DNA of 64,000 bases, taken from Piscinibacter sp. XHJ-5. GTDB taxonomy: Bacteria; Pseudomonadota; Gammaproteobacteria; Burkholderiales; Burkholderiaceae_C. The DNA is taken from positions 2,790,001 through 2,854,000 of the forward strand of contig NZ_CP123228.1 in assembly GCF_029855045.1 (NCBI RefSeq), given 5' to 3'. This document shows, piece after piece, positions 16,486 through 25,554 of this stretch; positions within the stretch are counted from its first letter, which is position 1, and each line of letters starts with the position of its first letter. The notes under the pieces were generated by a model. The model saw only the letters and a program-made list of their open reading frames with translations, had not been told where the DNA came from and made no database searches. Position numbers and translations under genes: made by a program.

Positions 16486-17945
16486 TTCCAGAACCGGGGC
16501 GCGTCGGCGGCCTTCGCCAGCGCTTTCTTGCACCTTCGCGCGCTCGAGCGGAGATGCGACTGAAGCCACCCCACTGCGAAGAGTGCTTCGCTGTCAGATC
16601 GCGCGGCGTTGCGAAATTTTTCGAGCGCGATGACGGCATCGTTGTGCGCGCCGAGAGCATCCTGCGCGGGACGCAGATGCTCCAGGTATTGCTCAACGCG
16701 CTTGATGCCGAACAAATCGGCGACGAACTCGGACAAATAGCGCAGGCGTTTGAGCTGCTTGCGCACGCGGTGCTGCGCGTCAGTGTCGAGCTTGTCGAAC
16801 CGCCTTCCTTCGCGTGCGACCCTGCGGTGAAGCTTGCGCAAGCGCTCGATCACATACTGGCGTGTGCTGCGGTCGTTCAAGCCGCCCTGCGACTTGTCGT
16901 GAGCAAACCCGATCACGTGGAGCAGCACCGCCTGGAATGCGCTGTTGCGCACGATTGCAGTCGTGTCGACAGCCACGTCCGGCCGCGGCCATTCCACGCT
17001 GGGAGCACCGGCCTCCTCCAGCAACGGCCTGACTGCCCGTGCGACGGTGTCGTCGTCGCGCAACTCGCCAAGTCGGCGGAATGCCTCGACGAGTGGAGCT
17101 TGCCACGCTGCGTCGATGCCGGTGGCCAAGGGCCCCAGTTCGCGCAGCGCGGTGCGCAGGCGCCGAAGCCCGATGCGCAGCTGGTGGATGTGCTCCTCCT
17201 GTGTGCTGCCTGCGGCCACTTCGCTCGCATTGCCGAGCATCTGGTCGAGGCAGGAGCGCACGACGGCGCGCACGAGCGCTTCGCCACCCATTTGCCTTGA
17301 CAAGCGCGGCGTTGCTGCCTTCACAGCAGGGCCATGCTTGGCACCGTCAGCGAGGTGGGTCCCGCGCTGTGCCTTCGCAAGTGTGCTCAGCCATAAGCCT
17401 TGCGGAAGTGCCCACTCGCGCGCGACTTCCCACAGAACTGCGGGCTCGCCCGACTTGAGTTCCAGTTCCAGCTCGCACACGGGCAACTGGCGCCCTCCGG
17501 CGCGTACGGCGCCGGTATCAAGCGCCACTTCCAGCGTGGTGCCGTCACGCTGGCCCGTTACGGCCAGGCGGCTGACATCGGTCGTGATGCGCTCGACCAG
17601 AGCGATCTCGGTGTCCCCAAGGCACTCTCTGAACGCCTTGGCAGCCGGACTGCCGTCATGCAGCGAAGGCTGCAGGGCGGGCAGTTCGCCGTCCACCGAA
17701 GTCCGGGCAACGCTGTGCTCGAAGCGGTCGCCGGCGCCGGCGCCTGGCGACTTCAGCGTCTGGATCCACTGGCCTTCCTCATTGCGTAGCCGCAGCGACA
17801 CGCCGTTCTTCGAGAGCACCCCATCCGGTGTGTCGAAGTACCTCGCCCGCAGGAGAACTGTGCGGGCGCCATGCGTGCGCAATTGCGATGCAAGCGACTC
17901 GCGGTGCTGCGGCGGCACTTCGAATTTGAGCTCGAGTTCAGACAT
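16482..17945 (-). CDS. CYTH-CHAD domain protein
   Basis: 487 residues. The N-terminal CYTH domain (1-200) carries ELELK at residues 3-7, the ExExK signature of inorganic tripolyphosphatases, plus RARYFDTPDG and SLRLRNEEGQW. The C-terminal CHAD domain (about 225-487) has the basic helices IHQLRIGLRRLRTALR and RVRKQLKRLRYLSEF, which bind polyphosphate. Start at 17945 gives ExExK at the N-terminus as in relatives. It is divergent from ppk2, with 277 bases between, and heads an operon with the HlyIII gene. A role in polyphosphate turnover or sensing is likely. Confidence 0.9.
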   Translation of the reverse strand: MSELELKFEVPPQHRESLASQLRTHGARTVLLRARYFDTPDGVLSKNGVSLRLRNEEGQWIQTLKSPGAGAGDRFEHSVARTSVDGELPALQPSLHDGSPAAKAFRECLGDTEIALVERITTDVSRLAVTGQRDGTTLEVALDTGAVRAGGRQLPVCELELELKSGEPAVLWEVAREWALPQGLWLSTLAKAQRGTHLADGAKHGPAVKAATPRLSRQMGGEALVRAVVRSCLDQMLGNASEVAAGSTQEEHIHQLRIGLRRLRTALRELGPLATGIDAAWQAPLVEAFRRLGELRDDDTVARAVRPLLEEAGAPSVEWPRPDVAVDTTAIVRNSAFQAVLLHVIGFAHDKSQGGLNDRSTRQYVIERLRKLHRRVAREGRRFDKLDTDAQHRVRKQLKRLRYLSEFVADLFGIKRVEQYLEHLRPAQDALGAHNDAVIALEKFRNAARSDSEALFAVGWLQSHLRSSARRCKKALAKAADAPRFWK

Positions 17946-18222
17946 GGGAAGCGTGCCTACGGACCATCGGCCGCGTCCTGCGGCATTGGAAAGAGAGGGG
18001 AGGTCGCGTGCATGCTCCAGCATATGCGCTTCGATGTCCCCGACGCCTCCACTGGCATCGGGATGTCACTGGCACGTCGCTCGCAGCGGCGAGACTGGGG
18101 ATGCTCGCCCGGCGGGAACCTGCCCTCTCATCCACCACGCCAGCGTGCGACATTTCTCCACAGGATCTCACAATATGGAGCGAGCTTGGCCTTGGGCCTT
18201 GCGAGCAGGCCAGGAGAGCGAC

Positions 18223-19140
18223 ATGTCCCAAGCAAGCGACCACGATGCGCTCATGGAGCGCATCCGCGCCGACCTTCTCGACGGTTACGACGAGGAACTC
18301 GAGATGGAGATCGAAGACCGCTCGGTCGATGGCGCGCTCGCCGACGTCGACCCCGGCGAAGGCGCTCGCGCGGAGCGGGCGTCATATTTCCGGAACCTGT
18401 TCCGTCTGCAGCGTGAACTGGTCCGCTTGCAGGATTGGATCGCACACACGAAGCAGAAGGTGATCATCCTTTTCGAGGGCCGCGATGCCGCGGGCAAGGG
18501 TGGTGCGATCAAGCGCATCACGCAACGGCTCAATCCGCGCGTGTGCCGCGTCGTCGCCCTGCCGGCACCCAATGACCGGGAGCGCACGCAGTGGTATTTC
18601 CAGCGCTACGTGCCGCACCTGCCGGCAGGCGGCGAGATGGTTCTGTTCGACCGCAGCTGGTACAACCGCGCGGGCGTCGAGCGCGTGATGGGCTTTTGCA
18701 GCGAGGATGAAGTCGAGGAGTTCTTCCGCTCGGTCCCCGAGTTCGAACGGATGCTGGTGCGCTCAGGCATTCGCCTCATCAAGTACTGGTTCTCCATCAC
18801 CGATGAAGAACAGGAGATGCGATTCCTCGGTCGTCTCCACGACCCGCTCAAGCAGTGGAAGCTGAGCCCGATGGACCTCGAGTCGCGGCGGCGCTGGGAG
18901 GAATACACCAAGGCGAAGGAGGTGATGCTGGAGCGTACGCACATCGCAGAGGCGCCCTGGTGGGTTGTGCAGGCGGTGGACAAGAAGCGCGCACGTCTCA
19001 ATTGCATCCAGCACCTGCTCGACCAATTCGACTACAGGGATGTCGAACGGCCGTCCATCGCACTGCCGCTGCGCGAGCGCCACCCCGACTACTCGCGCCG
19101 GCCGGTTCCCGCCGAAATGTTCGTTCCCGAGCGCTACTGA
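18223..19140 (+). CDS. ppk2: Polyphosphate kinase 2, class I
   Basis: 305-residue single-domain PPK2 that transfers phosphate between polyphosphate and nucleoside diphosphates. Walker A GRDAAGKGG at residues 86-94, DRSWYNRAG at 143-151 and the lid/Walker B region with ESRRRWEEYTKAKEV are all intact. ATG at 18223 has AGGAGAG five bases before it; an upstream in-frame ATG at 18175 lacks a site. A 56-bp segment near its end is duplicated at 11658-11713. Divergent from the CYTH-CHAD gene. Confidence 0.93.
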   Translation: MSQASDHDALMERIRADLLDGYDEELEMEIEDRSVDGALADVDPGEGARAERASYFRNLFRLQRELVRLQDWIAHTKQKVIILFEGRDAAGKGGAIKRITQRLNPRVCRVVALPAPNDRERTQWYFQRYVPHLPAGGEMVLFDRSWYNRAGVERVMGFCSEDEVEEFFRSVPEFERMLVRSGIRLIKYWFSITDEEQEMRFLGRLHDPLKQWKLSPMDLESRRRWEEYTKAKEVMLERTHIAEAPWWVVQAVDKKRARLNCIQHLLDQFDYRDVERPSIALPLRERHPDYSRRPVPAEMFVPERY

Positions 19141-19739
19141 GCGCCCCGCAGGGCGCTCTGCACCAGCTGCACCGTGGCTGCGCGTGACCGACCACTCCAG
19201 GAAGGCGCGCACCATCCGAGCCCGACGGGTGTCCCGGGCGCTGGTGATGCCGCAGACGAGGGCGACGATCGGATGGCTGTCGGATCCCGCCATGTCGTGC
19301 AGCCGATGACGGTGCCAATCGGGCACTGGATCGATGACGCGTAGGGATCGGCGTCGTCGAAGTCGAACCACACATCGAACTGCTCACCGCGGGCTCGGGC
19401 TTGCGGCGGGTGGCACCGCCGCGGGCGGTGCGGTTGGCGGATTTGGACGGTGCAGCTTGGCGGGAGTCTTCGCCCTCCGGCGGCCAGGCTCTTTTCGTGG
19501 TCGTGGGCATGGGATGGACCCGTTTGGTATAAACGGTATATACCGTTTATACGGGCTTGTCGGCTCGTCACGCGGCCGCCGCAGGGCGATGCATGTGCAA
19601 ACGCCCGACGGGCGACGATGACTATTCACGGATTCATCGACTCGTCGCTGGACCGGCACTTCCCACGGGCATGTTCATCGCCGAATATGAATGGGCGAAC
19701 GCCCGACGCCGCAGCGTCAGCCGTATCAGAAAGGCCGCC
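19141..19739. other. Spacer with a possible decayed gene and a large palindrome
   Basis: No gene can be assigned. On the minus strand an ATG at 19510 opens a frame, but plausible coding stretches lie in three different frames (an N-terminal basic segment, then EQFDVWFDFDDADPYASS in a second, then RARMVRAFLEWSV in a third), which looks like a decayed gene of unknown family. A GC-rich hairpin without a T run follows ppk2 at about 19138-19158. The palindrome at 19527-19552 is listed separately. Confidence 0.4.
19527..19552. promoter_or_regulatory. Perfect 26-bp palindrome centred on GGTATATACC
   Basis: Left arm GTATAAACGGTAT, right arm its exact complement reversed. It is AT-rich in a GC-rich setting and lies 16 bases upstream of the minus-strand ATG at 19510. 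Such size and symmetry suggest a dimeric or tetrameric repressor operator, for example an autoregulated small gene or toxin-antitoxin unit, but no intact gene flanks it. Confidence 0.55.
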
Positions 19740-19910
19740 ATGTTGTCGATCAGCTGGATCTCATTGCCGCCGGAGACGCTTCAACGCATGGCGTCGCACG
19801 ACCCGGCAGCGTCTCCTTGCGGACGGCGCTGGGAGCGTGCTGTGGCGCTGGCCACCGCCGCTCTGGCCTGCGTGCTGGTCGTGGGGGCCATCGCAGTGGT
19901 GGCCATCTAG
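19740..19910 (+). CDS. Small single-helix membrane protein, hypothetical
   Basis: 56 residues beginning MLSISWISLPPETLQRM, with one C-terminal hydrophobic helix (VALATAALACVLVVGAIAVV). No family recognised and no strong ribosome site, so it may not be a gene. The hydrophobic end with few charges speaks for a real membrane peptide. Confidence 0.35.
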   Translation: MLSISWISLPPETLQRMASHDPAASPCGRRWERAVALATAALACVLVVGAIAVVAI

Positions 19911-19960
19911 CGCAGCACGAGTCGACCGGTCATCAATCGGCGCTTACTCGGCGGCTGGCT

Positions 19961-20185
19961 TCATCGCAAGCGCTTGAACTGCAACCGATCGATCAATTCC
20001 TCGCCGGCAGACGCCGACCGATGCTCGCGAACGATCTCGAGCAGGCCCTGGCCCGCCATGCGCTTGAGGTCTCGCGCGACGGAGTCGAAGACCAGCGGAT
20101 GCTCGAGGGTCGAGCCTGCTCGCGGAAGGTCCTGGACCACACCGAATTCCGAGTCGAGATAGACAGCTTGCGACAACGTTCGCAT
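19961..20185 (-). CDS. Small conserved-type protein of unknown function
   Basis: 74 residues, MRTLSQAVYLDSEFGVVQDL at the start and EELIDRLQFKRLR at the end, soluble, with balanced charge and no domain I can name. GGGAG lies a few bases before the ATG on the minus strand, which supports translation. It is divergent from the PhoX-like gene. Confidence 0.55.
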   Translation of the reverse strand: MRTLSQAVYLDSEFGVVQDLPRAGSTLEHPLVFDSVARDLKRMAGQGLLEIVREHRSASAGEELIDRLQFKRLR

Positions 20186-20427
20186 GAGGGACTCCCGGAA
20201 TCAGACAGGAGGCGACCGCACGGCGTGCGAGCTCCGAGGTTGCTGTCTCGTCCGCATCGCGTCCTGTGCCTGCGCGATCGACTTGCAGCGGCGGTGGCAC
20301 CGGGGTTCGGTGTCCAAGCGACGATTCTATGCACTGCCCGCCGGCCACACGGCGCGCCGGGTTGCACGTGTCACAACGGTTTCAAACTCGCACGCCAACA
20401 TCGAGGGTTGTCGCTTTCCGCTGACCC

Positions 20428-22349
20428 ATGCCCAAAGATCACTCGCAGATGGAGGACAGCAATCGCTCCTCCAACACCTCCATCCATGACGTGTCCGACC
20501 GGCGCGCCGCACCGTCCTGCGCGGCGGCCTGGCGGCGGCTGCGGGCGGGTTCCTGGCGCCGCTCTCGGGCGTGGTCGCGCTGGCCGGCTGTGCCTCGACG
20601 GCCGGAGCAGGCGGCACATTGCTCGGTTTCAAGGGCGTGCCAGTGTCGACGGCCGACAGCGTCGTGGTGCCCGAGGGCTACACCGTGCAGGTAATCGCGG
20701 CATGGGGCGAGCCGGTGGGCCTGTCCGGCGAGAACCCGTCCTTCAAGCCTGACGCCTCCAACACGCCTGCCGATCAGGAGGCGCAAATGGGCATGCACCA
20801 CGACGGCGTCCACTACTTCGCGCAGAACGGCTCGGACGCCGGCCTGCTCGTGATGAACCACGAGTACGTCGACGACGGTCTGCTTCATCCCGATGGCATG
20901 GCGAACTGGTCGGCGCAGAAGGTGCGCAAGGCGCAAGCTGCGCACGGCGTGTCGGTGATCGAGGTGCAACGCAAGGACGGCCGTTGGGAGGTCGTGCGCC
21001 CCTCGCCGTGGGCACGCCGCATCACCGCCTCCACGCCGATGTCGGTCGCAGGTGCAGCCGCCGGACACCCGCTGCTTCGCACGGCTGCCGATCCGCAGGG
21101 CCGGCGCGTGCTGGGAACCCTGAACAACTGCGCCAGCGGCATCACGCCCTGGGGCACCTATCTCACCTGCGAAGAGAACTTCATCAACTACTTCAAGGGT
21201 CCCGACCAGCCGGACGCGCACCAGCAGCGATGGGGCCTGCGCAAGGGCGATCCGTCGGGCTACCGCTGGCACGAGCACGATGAGCGGTTCGACGCCTCGC
21301 GGCACCCCAACGAGCCCAACCGCTTCGGCTGGATCGTCGAGATCGATCCGTTCAACCCCAGCAGCACGCCGGTCAAGCGCACCTCGCTCGGCCGCGCGGC
21401 GCACGAAGGCGCCACCGTGGCCATGACACGGGACGGCCGCGCGGTGGTCTACATGGGCGAGGACGCCCGCTTCGAGTACATCTACAAGTTCGTCAGTCGC
21501 GATCGCGTGCAGCCCGGCGGTGCCGCGGGCAACGCGGGGCTGCTCGACAACGGCACGCTCTACGTCGCCCGCTTCGATGCCGACGGCAAGGGCCGCTGGA
21601 TCGCGCTGATCCACGGCGACGGGCCGCTCACCGCAGCGAACGGCTTCGCGGACCAGGGTGAGGTGCTGGTCAAGGCGCGGCAGGCCAGCGACCAACTGGG
21701 TGCCACCAAGATGGATCGGCCGGAATGGATCGCCGTCGACCGGCAGGGCTGGGTCTACTGCACGCTCACCAACAACAGCAGCCGCGGCGCCAAGGACCAG
21801 CCCGGCGTGGACGCCGCCAATCCTCGCGCCAACAACACGATGGGGCACATCGTGCGCTGGAAGGAGGAGGGCGACTTCGACGGCAGCGCGTTCCATTGGA
21901 ACCACTTCGTGCTCGCAGGTGATCCCGGCAACGAGCGCGCCGAGGCGAAGGGAAACGCCCGTGGGGATGCATTCGGATGCCCCGACGGGCTGTGGGTCGA
22001 CGGCCGGGGCGTGCTGTGGGTGCAGACCGACATGTCGACGTCGGCCATGGGCAAGGGGGACCTGGCCAGGCTGGGCAACAACGCGATGCTCGCCGCTGAT
22101 CCCCGCACCGGTGACGTCCGCCGCTTCCTGGTCGGCCCGGCGGGATGCGAAGTTACCGGCGTCACCGGCACCCCGGACGGGCGCACCTTGTTCGTCAACA
22201 TCCAGCATCCGGGGGAGAGTCCGAGCGAGCGCAGCGATCCCGCAAACCCGCGTCGCTACTCCAACTGGCCCGACCAGCATCCGAACGGGCGACCGCGCTC
22301 GGCGACTGTGGTGGTCCGCCGCTTGGATGGTGGTGTCATCGGAACCTGA
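20428..22349 (+). CDS. PhoX-family (DUF839) phosphatase with an N-terminal frameshift
   Basis: The ATG at 20428 starts MPKDHSQMEDSNRSSN, the standard PhoX opening, but this frame is wrong after about residue 26. The rest of the protein is in another frame: a twin-arginine export signal (RRTVLRGGLAAAAGG) at 20505-20549 and then 592 residues from 20571 to the end. That part contains DUF839 blocks such as GTLNNCASGITPWGTYLTCE, NHEYVDDG and EDARFEYIYKFVS. No start codon in the second frame lies before the Tat signal. One missing base near 20490-20508 explains everything. Unless this is a sequencing error or is bypassed, export would be lost. The family comprises Ca/Fe-dependent alkaline phosphatases. 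Confidence 0.82.
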
Positions 22350-23218
22350 GCGTCCAGCGTGCCACGGTCCGGTCACGCTTGTGCCACGTGCCGTTCGCAG
22401 GCTACTCGATCAGCGTCCGGCCGTCTCGAGGTGCAGCGCATGGACCGATTGCCGACCCCCACCATCACTCCCAATGCCGTGCGCTGACTGGAGAGCCGCG
22501 ATCACCGCCTGAGCGAGGCGACTGGGAGAGGGCGCGCGCCGGAGATCAGAAACGGGTTGCGAAGCCAGCTACCAGCAATCCCAGGTAGGGAGCGGATCCC
22601 CACCGTTCGCTTGAGACCGGACGCGTCACCGGCCGAGCGGGCGACGATGAGGCCGGCGGCCGAGCGGGCCGCTTGAAGGTGAACCGGAATGTCGCTGAGT
22701 GGGTGCGCGACGAAGGCGCGCCATTGATGGGGCAGGGCATAGGCCTCGAGCTGTGATGAAGGTTTGCGCTGGCAGCGACCAACCGCGCGGCCGCTCTCCA
22801 GCGTTTCGACTGGATCGACGGCCACACGGTGAATTGCCGGCAAGCGGGTAGGCCTCTGTTGCCCGATGCATCGGATCGGTTCAAGGCGGAGACGCCAGCG
22901 GGGGATCTCTCGGGCGTCTACCCTGGCTGCGACGCCCGAATCCTCGTTGCAGCCTTCGCCGAGGGTCCCACCGCAATCCGGAAGTCGGCTCAGGGTCGGG
23001 TCTTGCCCCTCGACTCGCACGAGCGAGTGGCCGATGTAGATCCTGGACCTGCCTCACCGGGCGCTTGGCGGGAACGCCAAGTGCTTTTTTCTTGGGCGCT
23101 ACGAAAAAGGGCACGAAAAGTCTTTCCTCGCACGCCTGTTCACCGGACCATTGACTTCATGCCGCCGCAAGGCGTGCAGACCGCGGACGCCACCCGCGAC
23201 TTCCACACTGGAATTGCC
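22350..23218. other. 869-base spacer without a recognisable gene
   Basis: Several frames are open on both strands, as GC-rich DNA allows, but none shows a known domain, good start site or consistent reading frame. The only firm element is the rho-independent terminator at 23061-23090. An undetected small RNA or a decayed gene could occupy the stretch before it. Confidence 0.45.
23061..23090 (+). terminator. Strong rho-independent terminator with GGAA loop
   Basis: Ten base pairs (GCGCTTGGCG with CGCCAAGTGC, one G-U pair) closed by a GGAA loop and followed by six T. It reads rightwards. No gene ends just before it; the PhoX-like gene ends 711 bases upstream. Confidence 0.8.
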
Positions 23219-23446
23219 ATGCACCTTCAAGTACCCATCGCCATTTCGGACGAGCTCGACGAGCACATCGTGGACTCGGTCCCGGCCGCACAGCCCGACT
23301 ACGCCTTCACCAGCGGCAAGCTGTCCCATGCCGGAAAGCACGTGGAGTTCAGCGTGCAGGTCGACCCGTTCAGCGGTCGCTACAGCGTGACGGCCAACGA
23401 GCTGCTCGACATCAAGGTCCGCGCCGTCGCCCGCCTGGAGGAGTGA
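23219..23446 (+). CDS. Small protein of unknown function upstream of mtnA
   Basis: 75 residues, MHLQVPIAISDELDEHIVDS at the start, acidic and soluble, with QVDPFSGRYSVTANELLDIKV near the end. It ends five bases before mtnA, so it is probably co-transcribed. The frame extends upstream through the terminator at 23061, so a start after that hairpin is preferred. No family recognised. Confidence 0.5.
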   Translation: MHLQVPIAISDELDEHIVDSVPAAQPDYAFTSGKLSHAGKHVEFSVQVDPFSGRYSVTANELLDIKVRAVARLEE

Positions 23447-23451
23447 GCCGC

Positions 23452-24528
23452 ATGGCGAGCCGCACCGAATCGCTGGCCGGCGCCCTCCCTGCGACGCTGG
23501 AGTGGCGCGACGACACCTTGTACCTGCTGGACCAGACGCGCCTGCCGCTGCAGATCGTCGTCGAGCGCCAGGCGAGCGTCGAGGAGGTGTGGGAGTCCAT
23601 TCGCGCGCTGAAGGTGCGTGGCGCCCCGGCCATCGGCGTGGCGGGCGCCTACGGCCTCTGCGTCGCGATGCAGGGCAGCCGCAACGCGGGGGTCGCCGCG
23701 TTTCGTGCACGCCTCGCGGAGCAGGCCGCCTACCTCGCGTCCGCCCGACCCACCGCGGTCAACCTGCGATGGGCCGTGCAGCGTCTGCAGGACCGCATCG
23801 CCGGCCATGACGACGCGGGCAGCTCGTCGACGCTCTACGATGTGCTGCTCGACGAGGCCAGGCGCATCCACGACGAGGACCAGGCGCTGTGCGAAGGCAT
23901 CGGCCGCAACGGCCAGGCGCTCATCCGCCCGGGCTGCGGCATCCTCACGCACTGCAACGCCGGCGCGCTCGCGACCACCGGCATCGGCACCGCCACGGCG
24001 CCGATGTACCTCGCGCACCGGTCCGGCACGCCGTTTCGCGTGTACGCCGACGAGACGCGGCCGCTGCTGCAGGGCGCGCGCCTCACGGCCTTCGAACTGC
24101 AGCGCGCGGGCATCGACGTCACGCTGCTCACCGACAGCATGGCCGCTGCCACGATGCAGCGCGGCCTCGTCGATCTGGTCATCGTGGGCACCGACCGCGT
24201 GGCGGCCAACGGCGACTTCGCCAACAAGATCGGCACGCTGGGCGTGGCCATTCTCGCCAAGCACTTCGGCATTCCGATGTACGTCGCGTGCCCTTCTTCC
24301 ACGCTCGACCTCGCGACGCGCGCAGGCGAGGACATCGTGATCGAGGAACGCGCGGGCGACGAGGTGACGAGCTTCGGCGCCCGCCGCACGGCGCCCGAGG
24401 GGGTGGCGGTGCGCAACCCTTCCTTCGACGTCACGCCGCACACGCTGGTCGCCGGATTCATCACCGAGCGCGGCCTCGTCGGGCCGCCATTCGAGCAGAA
24501 CTTGTCGTCGCTCTTCGGGATGGGCTGA
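23452..24528 (+). CDS. mtnA: 5-methylthioribose-1-phosphate isomerase MtnA
   Basis: Isomerises 5-methylthioribose 1-phosphate to the ribulose form. 358 residues. Motifs are intact: RGAPAIGVAGAYG at residues 56-68, the catalytic Cys in THCNAGALATTGIG and the catalytic Asp in GTDRVAANGDFANKIGT. It converges with a class II aldolase gene 6 bases downstream. No mtnB, mtnC, mtnD or masD-type genes of the full salvage pathway lie nearby, which favours the shorter DHAP shunt. Confidence 0.93.
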   Translation: MASRTESLAGALPATLEWRDDTLYLLDQTRLPLQIVVERQASVEEVWESIRALKVRGAPAIGVAGAYGLCVAMQGSRNAGVAAFRARLAEQAAYLASARPTAVNLRWAVQRLQDRIAGHDDAGSSSTLYDVLLDEARRIHDEDQALCEGIGRNGQALIRPGCGILTHCNAGALATTGIGTATAPMYLAHRSGTPFRVYADETRPLLQGARLTAFELQRAGIDVTLLTDSMAAATMQRGLVDLVIVGTDRVAANGDFANKIGTLGVAILAKHFGIPMYVACPSSTLDLATRAGEDIVIEERAGDEVTSFGARRTAPEGVAVRNPSFDVTPHTLVAGFITERGLVGPPFEQNLSSLFGMG

Positions 24529-24534
24529 TTCGCC

Positions 24535-25218
24535 TCAGCGGTCGGGCAGGCGGGTCGCGAGCCGCGTCGACCCGTACGCTCGGAACCGATCGCGAACGAT
24601 GCGCATCTCCTGCGGGTCGAGGAGGACGGGCGGGCCGACCTGCAGGCTCATCCAATACTGCCGCGCCAGGGTCTCCAGCCGGGTCGCTGTCGCGATCGCC
24701 TGCTCGATGTCCGCGCCCCAGCCGATCATGCCGTGATTGGCGAGCAGGCAGGCGCTGCGATCGACGAGTGCATCGGCGGCCAGGCGCGCGAGCGTCTCGG
24801 TGCCGAACGTGGCGTACGGCGCGCATCGCACGTCGTCGCCGCCGAAGGTCGCGATCATGTAATGAAAGGCGGGGATCCCGCTGCGCAGGCACGCCAGCGC
24901 CACGCACGCGTCCGAGTGGGTATGGACGATCGCCTGCGCCTGCGGGTAGCGCCGGTAGATCTCGGTGTGCATGGCCCATTCGCTCGATGGAATGCCCGGG
25001 CCGCGCGTCTCGCCGTCGAGCGTGATCTCCACCAGCGACGCGGCGTCGATCGTCTCGGCGCTCGCGCCGGTCGGGGTCACCAGCGCGCCATCCTCGAGCC
25101 GGCAACTCACGTTGCCGGCGCTGCCGCTGTTCAGGCCCAGCCGCGACAGGTGCCGGTAGGCGGCGGCGAGCCGGTGCCGCAGGTCGGACGCGGGCGAAAA
25201 GGAGTCGTGCTCGCTCAT
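24535..25218 (-). CDS. Class II aldolase/adducin family aldolase (Ald2-like)
   Basis: 227 residues from the ATG at 25218. Zinc and catalytic residues follow the fuculose-phosphate aldolase pattern exactly: E80, H99, H101 and H162 (spacing 19, 2 and 61, as E73/H92/H94/H155). Next to mtnA, the best guess is the DHAP-shunt aldolase that splits 5-methylthioribulose 1-phosphate or 5-deoxyribulose 1-phosphate into DHAP and an aldehyde. MtnB (dehydratase) belongs to the same fold and cannot be fully excluded. An upstream in-frame ATG at 25260 is less likely. Confidence 0.83.
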   Translation of the reverse strand: MSEHDSFSPASDLRHRLAAAYRHLSRLGLNSGSAGNVSCRLEDGALVTPTGASAETIDAASLVEITLDGETRGPGIPSSEWAMHTEIYRRYPQAQAIVHTHSDACVALACLRSGIPAFHYMIATFGGDDVRCAPYATFGTETLARLAADALVDRSACLLANHGMIGWGADIEQAIATATRLETLARQYWMSLQVGPPVLLDPQEMRIVRDRFRAYGSTRLATRLPDR

Positions 25219-25554
25219 CGAGGGACGCCCCAGGCGCGCGCGCGGACCGAGCGGGTCCATGAGACGGACAGGGCAGGGGACGTCATCTGAGCCTCCTCGA
25301 CACGGCTGGACCTGAACGCCAGTCTAGTTCGCACCGTCCGCATCGCAAGCCCACGCGTGGTTCCGATCTCCGGGGCTGCCCACGCGCACATCAGAAGTCG
25401 GCCTTCCGTCACAACTCAGGATGTGAGCCGGAGGGCCCAGCCGTTAGAGTTCTTCGATCTTCAAGGCGATCGCAGTGCCCGAGCGCAGTCGGGGATTCGA
25501 TTTGCTGCTGACGCCGTGTCGCTGCAAAGCAGGTCGCGCCAACCTCTTCACCCC
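25219..25554. other. 336-base spacer between divergent genes
   Basis: Separates the aldolase gene (leftward) from the secreted-protein gene (rightward) and must hold both promoters. I see no repeat, RNA gene or clear operator in it. Confidence 0.4.

Noticed and set aside
19138..19158. Terminator after ppk2
   Set aside because: The hairpin is strong, but no T run follows, so I do not call it a rho-independent terminator.
22502..23020. Possible minus-strand gene of 172 codons
   Set aside because: No recognised family, competing open frames in the same place, and no ribosome site. Reported only as spacer.
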